Shown here piece by piece: positions 34,908 to 44,501 of a stretch of DNA of 64,000 nt. The notes under the pieces are model-generated. The model was given only the letters and a program-made list of their open reading frames with translations, was not told the origin of the DNA and did no database searches. The translations under genes and the position numbers were made by a program. Location of the stretch: positions 62,001 to 126,000 of the forward strand of contig WJYB01000003.1 of the NCBI GenBank assembly GCA_009668015.1. The letters are read 5' to 3'. Origin of the DNA: Enterobacteriaceae bacterium RIT714. Lineage in GTDB: Bacteria > Pseudomonadota > Gammaproteobacteria > Enterobacterales > Enterobacteriaceae. Every line of letters begins with the position of its first letter. Position 1 is the stretch's first letter.

Positions 34908-36380
34908 TTAAAATATGGACTGGAATTTACCCATCTCAACCTGGATGGACTTCACCTGGGTGTAACTCTGGAGCGTCATCACGCCGTTTTCGCGGCCAAT
35001 ACCGGAGTGTTTGTACCCGCCCACCGGCATTTCGGCAGCGGATTCCCCCCAGGTATTGATCCAGCAAATACCCGCTTCGAGCTGGTGGATAGTGCGATGC
35101 GCCCGGTTCAGGTCGGTGGTGACAATACCCGCCGCCAGACCGTAGTCGGTATCATTGGCGCGACGAATCACTTCTTCTTCACTTTCATAGGTGAGGATCG
35201 CCATAACCGGCCCGAAAATTTCTTCGCGCACGATGGTCATGTCGTCGCGACAGTCGGTAAAGACGGTTGGGGCAACCCATGCGCCGTTATCAAATCCGTC
35301 GCCTTTCAGCACGTCGCCGCCGCACAGCACGCGTGCGCCTTGGCGTTTGCCCTGTTCGATAAAGCGCAGCACGTTTTCGCGATGCGGGAAGCTGACCAGC
35401 GGACCAAAGTTGGTGGACGCATCGAATAGATCACCGGCCTGAATACGCGCCACGCGCGCCAGGATTTTCTGCTCAAATTCCGCTTTGAATTTTGCCGGAA
35501 CGAATACGCGCGTCCCGTTAGTGCACACCTGCCCGGAGCTGAAGAAGTTGGCCATCATCGCGATATCGGCGGCCAGATCGAGATCCGCATCGTCGAACAC
35601 AATCAGCGGAGATTTGCCGCCCAGTTCCATCGTCACCTCTTTCAGCGACGAGGCGGCGGAGTTAGCCATCACTTTTTTGCCGCTGGCCACGCCGCCGGTA
35701 AATGACACTTTGGCGATACCGGGATGCTCAGTCAGATACTGTCCCGTCTCGCTGCCCACGCCCGGCAGCACGTTAAATACCCCATCCGGCAGACCGGCTT
35801 CGGTGTAAATTTCGGCCAGCTTCAGCGCCGTCAGCGGGGTCACTTCGCTTGGTTTAAAGATCATGGCATTGCCTGCGGCCAGCGCTGGCGCGGATTTCCA
35901 CAGGGCAATCTGAATCGGGTAGTTCCACGCACCAATCCCCGCCACCACGCCCAGTGGCTCGCGACGGGTGTAGACGAAAGAGGTGTCGCGCAGCGGGATC
36001 TGGCTGCCTTCCAGCGCCGGAATGAGCCCGGCGTAATATTCGAGCACATCCGCACCGGTCACAATATCGACGCTGCTGGTTTCGGAAAGCGGCTTGCCGG
36101 TGTCGAGCGTCTCCAGATGGGCCAGTTCGTCGTTACGCTCGCGCAGGATATCCACGGCGCGGCGCAAAATACGCGAACGCTCCATAGCGGTCATTGCCGC
36201 CCAGACTTTTTGCCCCTGCCGGGCGCTTTTTACGGCACGATCCACATCGTCGCGTCCGGCGGCCTGTACGGTCGCCAGCACCTCGCCGTTGGCCGGGTTG
36301 ATGGTCTCGAAGGTGCTACCGCTGGTGGCGGGGGTATAACCACCGTTGATATAAAGCTGTTGTTCCGCCATTCGGGACAT
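34908..36380 (-). CDS. betB: betaine aldehyde dehydrogenase BetB
   Basis: 490 residues, the E. coli length, starting [15 protein letters not shown]. The ALDH signatures are intact: [10 protein letters not shown] cofactor loop, [17 protein letters not shown] with Glu252 and [13 protein letters not shown] with nucleophile Cys286. It converts betaine aldehyde to the osmoprotectant glycine betaine using NAD(P). It lies 13 bases from both betI and betA, within one operon repressed by BetI in other enterics. Confidence 0.98.
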   Translation of the reverse strand: MSRMAEQQLYINGGYTPATSGSTFETINPANGEVLATVQAAGRDDVDRAVKSARQGQKVWAAMTAMERSRILRRAVDILRERNDELAHLETLDTGKPLSETSSVDIVTGADVLEYYAGLIPALEGSQIPLRDTSFVYTRREPLGVVAGIGAWNYPIQIALWKSAPALAAGNAMIFKPSEVTPLTALKLAEIYTEAGLPDGVFNVLPGVGSETGQYLTEHPGIAKVSFTGGVASGKKVMANSAASSLKEVTMELGGKSPLIVFDDADLDLAADIAMMANFFSSGQVCTNGTRVFVPAKFKAEFEQKILARVARIQAGDLFDASTNFGPLVSFPHRENVLRFIEQGKRQGARVLCGGDVLKGDGFDNGAWVAPTVFTDCRDDMTIVREEIFGPVMAILTYESEEEVIRRANDTDYGLAAGIVTTDLNRAHRTIHQLEAGICWINTWGESAAEMPVGGYKHSGIGRENGVMTLQSYTQVKSIQVEMGKFQSIF

Positions 36381-36393
36381 AATTTCTCCTCGG

Positions 36394-36987
36394 TTATTCG
36401 GTGACGATCGGTAAATGCTGGCTGATGAAATGGCCAGTTAGCGCCTGCGCACGGCCTTTATCCAGAGCGTGACCGCTGAGCGCGGCGCGTAGCCACAGTC
36501 CGTCGATCAGCGCCGCCAGGCCGTAGCCGGCTTCCTGCGCTTTTTCACGCGGCAGCACGCGGGCAAATTCGCTGACCAGATTCGACAGCAGACGCCGACT
36601 GCTCACCTGCTGCAGGCGATACAGCATCGGCTGATGCATACTGCTCGCCCAGAAGGCCAGCCAGGCTTTCATGGCCGCGCTGCTGATCTGCGTTTCGTCA
36701 AAATTGCCGGCCACAATGGCCTGCAAACGCTGCTCAGCGCTGCCGTCGGGCAGAGCGCGTAAACGGCTCAGCACCGCGTGGCGAAGCTGGCTGGTGATGT
36801 CGCGCATCGTGGCTTCAAGCAGGCCATTTTTGTCCCTGAAGTAGTGGCTGATGATGCCGGTCGATACCCCTGCCCGACGGGCAATCTGCGCGACAGTGGC
36901 ATCGTGCATACCCACTTCATTTATTGCTTCCAGCGTGGCGTCGATCAGTTGCCTGCGCCGGATTGGCTGCATCCCCAGTTTGGGCAT
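36394..36987 (-). CDS. betI: BetI, TetR-family choline-responsive repressor
   Basis: 197 residues (E. coli BetI 195). The N-terminal helix-turn-helix [22 protein letters not shown] is near identical to E. coli BetI. Choline binding relieves repression of betT and betIBA. It is the first gene of the minus-strand operon and is divergent from betT; a near-palindrome at 37036-37049 lies between them. Confidence 0.97.
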   Translation of the reverse strand: MPKLGMQPIRRRQLIDATLEAINEVGMHDATVAQIARRAGVSTGIISHYFRDKNGLLEATMRDITSQLRHAVLSRLRALPDGSAEQRLQAIVAGNFDETQISSAAMKAWLAFWASSMHQPMLYRLQQVSSRRLLSNLVSEFARVLPREKAQEAGYGLAALIDGLWLRAALSGHALDKGRAQALTGHFISQHLPIVTE

Positions 36988-37035
36988 TTTGCCGCTCCAT
37001 TCATCAGCGTTGTTTAACCATTAAAGCGGTTTTTG

Positions 37036-37049
37036 ATTGGACGTTCAAT
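37036..37049. promoter_or_regulatory. probable BetI operator
   Basis: ATTGGACGTTCAAT is a near-perfect inverted repeat (arms match at 12 of 14 positions) centred in the betI/betT gap and continuing into TATAAA. It resembles the described enterobacterial and Pseudomonas BetI sites. It overlaps the region expected to hold both divergent promoters. Confidence 0.72.
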
Positions 37050-37114
37050 ATAAAATGTGTCTTAATTGTTGCGGATTTTGTTTTCAATAGTTACAAAAAG
37101 AGTGGGGATACTGG

Positions 37115-39148
37115 ATGACAGACCTTTCACAAAGCAGAGAAAAGGACAAAATCAATCCGGTGGTGTTTTACACTTCGGCAGGACTGATTTTGTTGTTTTC
37201 CCTGATGACGATCTTCTTCAGCGACTTATCCGCGCTGTGGATTGGTCGAACCTTAAACTGGGTTTCAAAAACCTTCGGCTGGTATTATTTACTGGCTGCC
37301 ACGCTGTATATCGTCTTTGTGGTGTGCATTGCCTGCTCAAGATTTGGCTCGGTCAAGCTCGGGCCGGAGCAATCAAAACCGGAGTTCAGCCTGCTGAGCT
37401 GGGCGGCGATGCTGTTCGCCGCAGGCATCGGCATCGACCTGATGTTCTTCTCGGTGGCAGAGCCGATCACGCAATATATGCAGCCGCCGGAAGGGCAGGG
37501 GCAGACGATGGAGGCCGCGCGTCAGGCGATGGTCTGGACGCTGTTCCACTACGGCTTAACCGGCTGGTCGATGTACGCCCTGATGGGAATGGCGCTGGGA
37601 TACTTTAGCTATCGTTATAATTTACCCCTCACGATCCGCTCGGCGCTCTATCCCATCTTTGGCAAAAAAATTAACGGACCGATTGGTCACAGCGTGGATA
37701 TTGCCGCCGTTATCGGCACCATTTTTGGTATCGCGACGACCCTCGGGATTGGCGTTGTCCAGCTTAACTACGGCCTGAGCGTGCTGTTTGATATCCCGGA
37801 TTCGATGGCGGCCAAAGCGGCGCTGATTGCGCTGTCGGTGATTATCGCCACCATCTCCGTGACCTCTGGCGTCGATAAGGGAATTCGTATTCTGTCCGAG
37901 CTGAACGTCGCGCTGGCGCTGGGGCTGATTCTGTTTGTGCTGTTTATGGGCGATACGTCGTTCCTGCTCAACGCCCTGGTGCTGAACGTGGGCGATTACG
38001 TGAACCGCTTTATGGGCATGACCCTCAACAGCTTCGCCTTTGACCGACCGGTCGAGTGGATGAACAACTGGACGCTGTTCTTCTGGGCCTGGTGGGTGGC
38101 CTGGTCGCCGTTTGTCGGGCTGTTTCTGGCGCGTATTTCGCGCGGGCGCACCATCCGCCAGTTCGTGATGGGGACGCTGATTATTCCGTTTACCTTTACG
38201 CTGCTATGGCTGTCGGTGTTCGGGAACAGCGCGCTGTATGAAATTATTCATGGCGATGCGGCGTTTGCCCAGGAGTCGATGGCGCATCCGGAGCGCGGGT
38301 TCTACAGCCTGCTGGCGCAGTACCCGGCGTTTACCTTTAGCGCTTCGGTCGCCACGATTACCGGTCTGCTGTTTTACGTCACGTCGGCGGATTCCGGCGC
38401 GCTGGTGCTGGGCAACTTCACTTCGAAGCTGAAGGACATCAACAGCGATGCGCCCAACTGGCTGCGTATCTTCTGGTCGATGGTGATCGGTCTGCTGACG
38501 CTGGGCATGCTGATGACTAACGGGATTTCGGCGCTGCAAAACACCACGGTGATCATGGGCCTGCCGTTCAGTTTCGTCATCTTCTTTGTGATGGCGGGGC
38601 TGTATAAATCGCTCAAGGTCGAAGATTACCGGCGTGAGAGCGCTAACCGCGACACCGCGCCGCGTCCGATGGGAACCCAGGACCGTCTGAGCTGGAAAAA
38701 GCGGCTGTCGCGCCTGATGAATTATCCGGGCACGCGCTACACCAAACAGATGATGGAAACGGTCTGTTTCCCGGCGATGGAAGAGGTCGCGCAGGAGCTG
38801 AAGCTGCGTGGCGCGCACGTCGAGCTGAAGAATCTGCCGGCGGAAGAGGGCGAGCATTTAGGGCATCTGGATCTGCTGGTGCATATGGGCGATGAGCAGA
38901 ACTTCATCTACCAGATCTGGCCGCAGCAGTACTCGGTGCCGGGCTTTACCTACCGCGCGCGTAGCGGAAAATCGACCTACTATCGGCTGGAAACCTTCCT
39001 GCTGGAAGGCAGCCAGGGTAACGATTTGATGGATTACAGCAAGGAACAGGTGATCACCGATATTCTCGATCAGTACGAACGACACCTGAACTTTATCCAT
39101 CTTCACCGCGAAGCGCCGGGAAATAGCGTGATGTTCCCGGATGTGTAA
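37115..39148 (+). CDS. betT: high-affinity choline transporter BetT
   Basis: 677 residues, the same length as E. coli BetT. It is a BCCT-family proton-coupled transporter with about 12 membrane helices; the WAWWVAWSPFVGLFLARISRGR signature is split across residues 324-345 and the aromatic WxWW substrate region is present. The C-terminal cytoplasmic domain of about 170 residues, involved in osmotic regulation in this family, is complete. It imports choline for BetA and BetB and is divergent from betI. Confidence 0.97.
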   Translation: MTDLSQSREKDKINPVVFYTSAGLILLFSLMTIFFSDLSALWIGRTLNWVSKTFGWYYLLAATLYIVFVVCIACSRFGSVKLGPEQSKPEFSLLSWAAMLFAAGIGIDLMFFSVAEPITQYMQPPEGQGQTMEAARQAMVWTLFHYGLTGWSMYALMGMALGYFSYRYNLPLTIRSALYPIFGKKINGPIGHSVDIAAVIGTIFGIATTLGIGVVQLNYGLSVLFDIPDSMAAKAALIALSVIIATISVTSGVDKGIRILSELNVALALGLILFVLFMGDTSFLLNALVLNVGDYVNRFMGMTLNSFAFDRPVEWMNNWTLFFWAWWVAWSPFVGLFLARISRGRTIRQFVMGTLIIPFTFTLLWLSVFGNSALYEIIHGDAAFAQESMAHPERGFYSLLAQYPAFTFSASVATITGLLFYVTSADSGALVLGNFTSKLKDINSDAPNWLRIFWSMVIGLLTLGMLMTNGISALQNTTVIMGLPFSFVIFFVMAGLYKSLKVEDYRRESANRDTAPRPMGTQDRLSWKKRLSRLMNYPGTRYTKQMMETVCFPAMEEVAQELKLRGAHVELKNLPAEEGEHLGHLDLLVHMGDEQNFIYQIWPQQYSVPGFTYRARSGKSTYYRLETFLLEGSQGNDLMDYSKEQVITDILDQYERHLNFIHLHREAPGNSVMFPDV

Positions 39149-39185
39149 ACTTTTCGCTGAACATTGTTGAATACAGAAAGCGGGG

Positions 39186-39206
39186 CCAGAGATGAGTCAT
39201 CTCTGG
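39186..39206 (+). terminator. intrinsic terminator of betT
   Basis: CCAGAGATGA-G-TCATCTCTGG forms a 10-bp stem followed by TCCTTTTCTTTT, a T-rich tail. It lies 37 bases beyond the betT stop codon. Confidence 0.85.
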
Positions 39207-39480
39207 TCCTTTTCTTTTATATATGGATTTAAGTATTCTGGGTGAAAGGCGGGCTATAATTCTCGAGCTGAATAATAACTGATATTCTGCTGGGTGATTT
39301 ATTTGTCAGCTTTATTCATGAAATTAAAAACCACCCTTTCATATTTTCCCCGAGCGGTCTCGCATTTTTTATATTTTAATAAATTAACCGGGCTGTGCAT
39401 TTATCCATAGCGGTATGATAGTCCCCGTTAACCCAGGCAACACGCGCTGTAAAGGCAGGTAAAAGGTTATAAACGAGATC

Positions 39481-39514
39481 GCGGTATAAAGGTGTACCAC
39501 CACCCTTATACCGC
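39481..39514 (+). promoter_or_regulatory. hairpin leader ahead of the 50-residue ORF
   Basis: GCGGTATAA and TTATACCGC are perfect 9-base inverted arms separated by 16 bases, ending 29 bases before the ATG of the small ORF. It could be a terminator/antiterminator or an RNA-folding control element. The stretch from 39217 to 39480 is AT-rich, with no ORF seen. Confidence 0.45.
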
Positions 39515-39543
39515 TAACCACAAACAACTAAAGGGAGTTGATT

Positions 39544-39696
39544 ATGGCTGCGAAGAATTCTATGCCAGAGCGGGCTGTTGCCCAAACAGAAATTGCAGTA
39601 TTGGAAAATCATCAGGAAATTCGCGAGCAGGTACGCAAAAAGAATCCCCCGTTCGCTTCATGGGGGCATTGCCTCGTGAAGGGCGGTTATTGCTGA
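39544..39696 (+). CDS. 50-residue peptide of unknown function
   Basis: The frame begins MAAKNSMPERAVAQTEIAVL and ends with an aromatic, cysteine-containing segment FASWGHCLVKGGYC. AAAGGGAG lies 6 bases before the ATG, a strong ribosome binding site. The first 35 residues are charged and helix-prone (leader-like); the last 15 are quite different, with two cysteines and several glycines, the sort of division seen in ribosomally made precursor peptides, but no modification or export genes are nearby. The 3' end overlaps the convergent entD by 10 bases. I do not recognise it. Confidence 0.5.
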   Translation: MAAKNSMPERAVAQTEIAVLENHQEIREQVRKKNPPFASWGHCLVKGGYC

Positions 39697-40346
39697 GCAA
39701 TCAGCGTGATAATTCGCTCGTTTTCGCGCTGCCAGTGGATCGTGAAACAGTCGCCTGCGGAAAATCCTGCCAGCGACCGGGTCAGCGCCAGCGTCAGATG
39801 CTGTTCCTCCAGCGCTGTCACTCGCGCGCAGTCAAATCCCATGTATTCCTTCACGCAGGGGAAGAGCGCTTTAAACAAACTCTCTTTGGCGCTGAAAACC
39901 AGGGTAAGTGCCTGTGAAAAAGGGATGTCACCCGGACGTAAAACAGACTCTTCTGTCTCAAAGAGAATGCCATCTTTGATGTCTTCGGCTTCCTGCGGAT
40001 CCAGGATCAGTTCGCAATCAAGCCCGACGAGACGATGCGGGTGGTCACACACCGTCGCCATGGCGCAGTTTGCGGTATGCGTAATACTCCCGACGATCCC
40101 CGCGGGCCACAGCGGTTCGCCGTTGACGCCGATGGCGGGGAGGGCGGTGATCCCAAAATCCCGCAGCGCATGGGCAGCGGCAAGTCGTCCGGCAAGATGA
40201 TCGGTTTTGCGTTTGCGTCCGGCATCGGTCAGTTCTGCGTGGTGGGGTAGCCAAAGCAGATCGATGTCGGTAAAAGTCGCGGGATCGAAAGTAATGCGAT
40301 GGACGGTTTGACCGGCGAGCAGAAAAGAGGTGTGGGTGGTGTGCAT
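39687..40346 (-). CDS. entD: EntD phosphopantetheinyl transferase
   Basis: 219 residues, slightly longer than E. coli EntD (206). The Sfp-type motifs are visible: RKRKTDHLAGRLAAAHALRD, GSITHTANCAMATV and LTLVFSAKESLFKALFP, including the magnesium ligands in GLDCE and AKES. The enzyme attaches 4'-phosphopantetheine to the carrier domains of EntB and EntF and may associate with the membrane. It is transcribed with fepA as in E. coli, with a repeat array in the gap. Sequence is more diverged than its neighbours, as is usual for entD. Confidence 0.95.
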   Translation of the reverse strand: MHTTHTSFLLAGQTVHRITFDPATFTDIDLLWLPHHAELTDAGRKRKTDHLAGRLAAAHALRDFGITALPAIGVNGEPLWPAGIVGSITHTANCAMATVCDHPHRLVGLDCELILDPQEAEDIKDGILFETEESVLRPGDIPFSQALTLVFSAKESLFKALFPCVKEYMGFDCARVTALEEQHLTLALTRSLAGFSAGDCFTIHWQRENERIITLIAQQ

Positions 40347-40385
40347 TGTTTTGCCCTTACATGTTTATAAACTGTGCGGCCTGAT

Positions 40386-40546
40386 GCCCTCACCCCGGCC
40401 CTCTCCCACAGGGAGAGGGAGAATACATTAAAAACGGTCACTGTCGTGGCCGTTTTGCTTTTACCTTGCCCTCACCCCGGCGATCTCTCACGGGGAGAGG
40501 GTGCAAACACTCAAAACGGCGACTGGCGTAGCCGTTTGCGTTTACC
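40386..40546 (-). repeat. two composite REP-like units (82-bp period) between entD and fepA
   Basis: REP-like copies in inverted orientation start at 40386 and 40468. Each is followed by an imperfect palindrome of the type AAAACGGTCAC...GTGGCCGTTTT and then GCTTTTACCTT. The same composite unit in the opposite orientation forms the array at 48474-48739 past entF. Confidence 0.88.
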
Positions 40547-42790
40547 TTAGAAGTGCGTGTTTACGCTCATGTACCAGGTACGGCCCGGCTCATTATACGT
40601 GTACGCTCCTGCACCGTACATATAAGCGCCGGTTTTGTCGTTACCCGTGGTCTGGGCATTACCCGCACGCCACTGGCGTTTGTCGAAGACGTTATCCACA
40701 CCGCCGGTCAGGCTGACGAATTTGGTGACGTCCCAGGTCGCACTCAGGCCAACGATGCTGTAAGGGCTTACTTCGTCCTTCTCAGAGCCGGTCACAGGCT
40801 GACCTTTGTAGTTGTATTTCTTCGGCTGCTGCTTACCGTACCAGGTAAAGGTCGATTGCAGCGACACATCCTGCTGTACCTGCCAGCTCAGGGTTGAGTT
40901 CAGCGTGTACTCCGGGATGATCGACAGGCGATCGCCGGTCTCCTTGTTCTTACTTTGCAGCATGTAGGTGATGTTGTTGGTCCAGTTAATGGCATTGCTT
41001 ACCGGAACATTCAGCGTCCCTTCCAGACCTTCTACCACCGCTTTCGGGACGTTTTCCCACTGGTAGATATCGGTCTGTACTTTCCCGGCCGAGGTATGGC
41101 CGATTGGCGCATAGCCCGCTTCAATTTTGTCACGGTAATCGTTACGGAACCAGGTCGCACCCGCCAGCCAGCCGTCGCGTTTCCACTCCAGACCAATCTC
41201 TTTGTTGATGCTGGTTTCCGCTTTCAGATCGTCGTTGCCAAGCATATAGCAACCCGTTTCATCCGGGCTGGCGTAGCAACCCTGGCCTTTGCTGTACAGC
41301 AGATAGTTCGGGTTGGTCTGGTACAGGCTCGGGGCTTTGTACGCCCGCGCGATGCCCATCTTCAGCGTAAAGTCATCACCCAGCCCTTGCGACAGATTCA
41401 GGGACGGGCTCCAGTTGTTGCCCACGATGGTGTGATGATCAAAACGCAGCGCCGGGGTCAGCATGGTGCTGTCGGTCAGCTCCATGTTGTTCTCGGCAAA
41501 CAGCGAGAAGATCTCCGCTTTGGAGTACGGGCTGCGGTCGTCGCTCATGCCCGGGATTGCGCCGCCTTGCTGGGGTTGCGTATAGGAGGTGGAATCCTTC
41601 ATGCGCTGCTGGTTCCACTCGGTGCCCAGCGTCAGATTCTGGTTAACGAGGAAATCAATCGGCAGGTTGATTTCGCTGTGCAGGGTGACGTCGGACAGAT
41701 CCGTATCGGTGAATTTGTCGCTGTTGAACAGCCCTTCCAGACCGCCCGCCAGCCCTTCGCCCAGACGGGAGTTACGCGTGTGTTCGTACTGCGCCCAGTT
41801 GCTGGTGGTGATGCCGTTATCCCAGCCGCCGTTCCAGGTCACCGCCCAGTTCTGGCGATAAATACGGTTGGTCTCTTTGCCGTAATTCTTTTTCACCAGC
41901 GCATTATCGTTGTTGGTGTTCTGGGTGTCGCCTGCGTACAGGTTGTTCTGACGGCTGTAGCCCGCTTCAAATTCCAGCGACTGCATCGGAGCGAAGTCCC
42001 AGCGCACCACGCCGTTGATGTCTTTATTTTCAACCCCTTCACGACCAGAAGGCAGTGTATCGACATACGCGCCGGTACGTTCGGACTGGTGGCCCTGGTT
42101 GATATCCCATGCATCGGCCTGGGTTTTATCCAGATTACCGAACATGCGGAAGCTGAAATCGCCGCCCAGCGGGCCGCTCAGGCTGAAGTTAGTGCGTTTG
42201 GTGGAACCTTCGTCTTTATGCTCTGGCGCGTTCAGGTAGGTGTTCCATGAACCATGCCACTCGCTGTCGAATTTTTTGGTGATAATGTTCACCACGCCGC
42301 CCGCGGCGCCGTTGCCGTAACGAGCCGCTGCCGGGCCACGAATGACTTCGATGCGTTCAATCATCTCTGGCGGAACCCAGCCGGTATCGCCACGGGTATC
42401 ACGCTCGCCGCGCCAGCCCAGGCGGATGGAATTGCGGCTGGTGACAGGCTTGCCGTCGATCAGAATCAGGGTGTTTTCCGGGCCCATGCCACGAATGTCG
42501 ATCTGGCGATTGTTACCGCGCTGACCGCTGGTGGAGTTCCCGGTGAGGTTAACGCCCGGCATGGTGCGGATAATTTCTGCCACGTCGCGAGCGGGAGGAT
42601 TTTTACGGATTTCATCGGCAGTGATGGTTGAAACGCCCGGCGCCTGCAGGTTTTGCTCGGCGGCGGTGATCACCATGGTATCTTCGTGCGCGGCACTGCT
42701 GGTGGTTTTGTCGTCTGCCATCGCGGGCATGGCCACGCCGTAAATTCCCAGATTGACCAGCAAGGCCAGGGAGTGAATCTTGTTATTCAT
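40547..42790 (-). CDS. fepA: ferric enterobactin receptor FepA
   Basis: A 747-residue TonB-dependent receptor (E. coli precursor 746). The signal peptide MNNKIHSLALLVNLGIYGVA is followed by the TonB box DTMVITAAEQ, the plug domain (GQRGNNRQIDIRGMGPENTL; RGPAAARYGNGAAGGVVNI) and a 22-strand barrel ending YNEPGRTWYMSVNTHF. It imports ferric enterobactin across the outer membrane. I use ATG 42790; the longer frame upstream lies in the promoter region. Divergent from fes, with Fur-like sites between. Confidence 0.98.
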   Translation of the reverse strand: MNNKIHSLALLVNLGIYGVAMPAMADDKTTSSAAHEDTMVITAAEQNLQAPGVSTITADEIRKNPPARDVAEIIRTMPGVNLTGNSTSGQRGNNRQIDIRGMGPENTLILIDGKPVTSRNSIRLGWRGERDTRGDTGWVPPEMIERIEVIRGPAAARYGNGAAGGVVNIITKKFDSEWHGSWNTYLNAPEHKDEGSTKRTNFSLSGPLGGDFSFRMFGNLDKTQADAWDINQGHQSERTGAYVDTLPSGREGVENKDINGVVRWDFAPMQSLEFEAGYSRQNNLYAGDTQNTNNDNALVKKNYGKETNRIYRQNWAVTWNGGWDNGITTSNWAQYEHTRNSRLGEGLAGGLEGLFNSDKFTDTDLSDVTLHSEINLPIDFLVNQNLTLGTEWNQQRMKDSTSYTQPQQGGAIPGMSDDRSPYSKAEIFSLFAENNMELTDSTMLTPALRFDHHTIVGNNWSPSLNLSQGLGDDFTLKMGIARAYKAPSLYQTNPNYLLYSKGQGCYASPDETGCYMLGNDDLKAETSINKEIGLEWKRDGWLAGATWFRNDYRDKIEAGYAPIGHTSAGKVQTDIYQWENVPKAVVEGLEGTLNVPVSNAINWTNNITYMLQSKNKETGDRLSIIPEYTLNSTLSWQVQQDVSLQSTFTWYGKQQPKKYNYKGQPVTGSEKDEVSPYSIVGLSATWDVTKFVSLTGGVDNVFDKRQWRAGNAQTTGNDKTGAYMYGAGAYTYNEPGRTWYMSVNTHF

Positions 42791-42962
42791 TGTACGTCCT
42801 GCTTTTCGTTGCCGCATCCCCTTGGCTCCATTCCCGAACGGGAGAGGAGGCGGCATGACTTGTCACCGGCACGTTGTGTAAGCAGCCCTGTCCTCGAGCG
42901 CACACAATGCATGGCATGGTTATTTTATGAGCGCGCTTCCCACAGCGCGGGCACTACGCTAT

Positions 42963-42999
42963 TGCAAATGCAAATAGTTATCAATAATATTATCAATAA
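42963..42999. promoter_or_regulatory. Fur-binding region between fepA and fes
   Basis: Overlapping TGCAAATGCAAATAGTTATC and TATCAATAATATTATCAATAA elements match the known fepA-fes iron box of E. coli closely. The region likely represses both divergent transcripts under iron sufficiency. Confidence 0.85.
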
Positions 43000-43046
43000 T
43001 TTTTGTCTTGTCGCAAAAAAGACGCGAAAAACATGAGGTTAAACGG

Positions 43047-44252
43047 GTGACGGCGCTAACAACGGGAAGTGATGCCTGGTGGCAGTCAAAAACAGGTCCG
43101 GAATGGGTACGCGAAGGGGATCATTATCGTGTGACATTCTGGTGGCGCGATCCGGCCGGGACGCAATCGACGTCCACGGTACAGCGGGTGTGGATTTACA
43201 TCACCGGCGTCACCGATCACCATCAAAATGCGCGTCCCCAGTCGCTCACGCGCCTTGCCGATACCGACGTCTGGCAATGGCAGGGGGAATTCAGCCCTGA
43301 GTGGCGCGGCAGCTACTGTTTTATCCCCTCCCGGCGCGCGCAGGATTTTGACGAAACGGTCTTTACCGGTGATGCGCCCGATCGCATGGCGCTGCGCGAA
43401 GGCTGGCGCAAACTGCTGCCTGACGCGGTTGCCGATCCGCTGAATGCGCAAAGTTGGCGCGGTGGGCGCGGCCATCCGGTGTCGGCGCTGGAAATGCCGG
43501 AGGCCCCCGTCCAGCCCGGCTGGAATTGTCCCGATACGCCTTATCTTCCCCCGCAATGTATAGAGTGGCACAGCGCGCGGCTGGGGAATTCTCGTCGCGT
43601 CTGGGTGTTCACCACGGGTGAGGAAAACCCGGCTGAACGCCCGCTGGCGATACTGCTCGACGGGCAGTTTTGGGCGGAAAGTATGCCCGTCTGGCCGGCA
43701 CTGACGGCACTGACAAATGAGGGGCAATTGCCGCCTGCGGTCTATGTGCTGATCGATGCGATCGACACCGCCCATCGCAGTCGTGAATTGCCCTGCAATC
43801 CCGATTTCTGGCTGGCGGTGCAGGACGAACTGCTTTCGCAGATCCGCGCCACCACGCCTTTCAGCGATCGCGCCGATGGTACCGTTGTTGCCGGGCAGAG
43901 TTTTGGCGGCCTCTCGTCGCTGTATGCCGGTCTGAACTGGCCACAGCGTTTTGGCTGTGTGCTCAGTCAGTCGGGTTCCTACTGGTGGCCGCATCGCGGC
44001 GCGCAGCAGGACGGGCTGCTTATCGAACAACTCAAAGCGGGTGAAAAATCCGCGCAAAATCTGCGCATCGTTCTTGAAGCGGGACAGCGCGAGCCGCTGA
44101 TTTTCCGCGCCAATCAGGCCATTTACGCCCAACTACAACACACACAGCAGTCGATTTTCTGGCGTCAGGTTGACGGCGGACATGATGCGCTCTGCTGGCG
44201 TGGCGGGCTGACTCAGGGGCTGATTACCCTCTGGCAGCCGTTCATTCACTAA
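43047..44252 (+). CDS. fes: enterobactin esterase Fes
   Basis: 401 residues with a GTG start at 43047 preceded by GAGG; this start gives TALTTGSDAWWQSKTGPEW, aligned with E. coli Fes (400 residues), whereas the longer frame begins in the promoter. The N-terminal Fes domain (VTFWWRDPAG; YITGVTDHHQN) is followed by the esterase domain with VVAGQSFGGLSS (nucleophile Ser285), LSQSGSYWWPHRG and VDGGHDALCW (His379). It cleaves ferric enterobactin in the cytoplasm to release iron. First gene of fes-ybdZ-entF. Confidence 0.97.
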   Translation: MTALTTGSDAWWQSKTGPEWVREGDHYRVTFWWRDPAGTQSTSTVQRVWIYITGVTDHHQNARPQSLTRLADTDVWQWQGEFSPEWRGSYCFIPSRRAQDFDETVFTGDAPDRMALREGWRKLLPDAVADPLNAQSWRGGRGHPVSALEMPEAPVQPGWNCPDTPYLPPQCIEWHSARLGNSRRVWVFTTGEENPAERPLAILLDGQFWAESMPVWPALTALTNEGQLPPAVYVLIDAIDTAHRSRELPCNPDFWLAVQDELLSQIRATTPFSDRADGTVVAGQSFGGLSSLYAGLNWPQRFGCVLSQSGSYWWPHRGAQQDGLLIEQLKAGEKSAQNLRIVLEAGQREPLIFRANQAIYAQLQHTQQSIFWRQVDGGHDALCWRGGLTQGLITLWQPFIH

Positions 44253-44288
44253 CGCCAGGCAGGCGATTTTTTTCGACAGGAGTTTGGT

Positions 44289-44501
44289 ATGGAATTCAGT
44301 CATCCCTTCGATAATCCGCAAGGGCAGTTCTCTGTGTTGCAAAACGAAAACGGTCAGTACAGCCTGTGGCCCGCGCAGTGCGTACAGCCTGCGGGCTGGC
44401 GTGAAGTGTGCGCGCCGCAATCCCAGCAAGCCTGTCAGCACTGGCTGGCCGAACACTGGCAAACTCTCGAGCCTTCCTTTTTTGCGGAGGATAACGCATG
44501 A
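44289..44501 (+). CDS. ybdZ: MbtH-like protein YbdZ
   Basis: 70 residues with the MbtH signatures FDNPQGQFSVLQNENGQYSLWP, CVQPAGW and CQHWLAEHW. MbtH-like proteins bind the adenylation domain of NRPS enzymes and help activate them; YbdZ does so for EntF. Its stop overlaps the entF start by four bases (ATGA), so the two are translationally coupled. E. coli YbdZ has 72 residues. Confidence 0.96.
   Translation: MEFSHPFDNPQGQFSVLQNENGQYSLWPAQCVQPAGWREVCAPQSQQACQHWLAEHWQTLEPSFFAEDNA

Noticed and set aside
40955..42250. 431-codon plus-strand ORF opposite fepA
   Set aside because: A shadow of fepA codons on the opposite strand; no independent start signal or recognisable domains.
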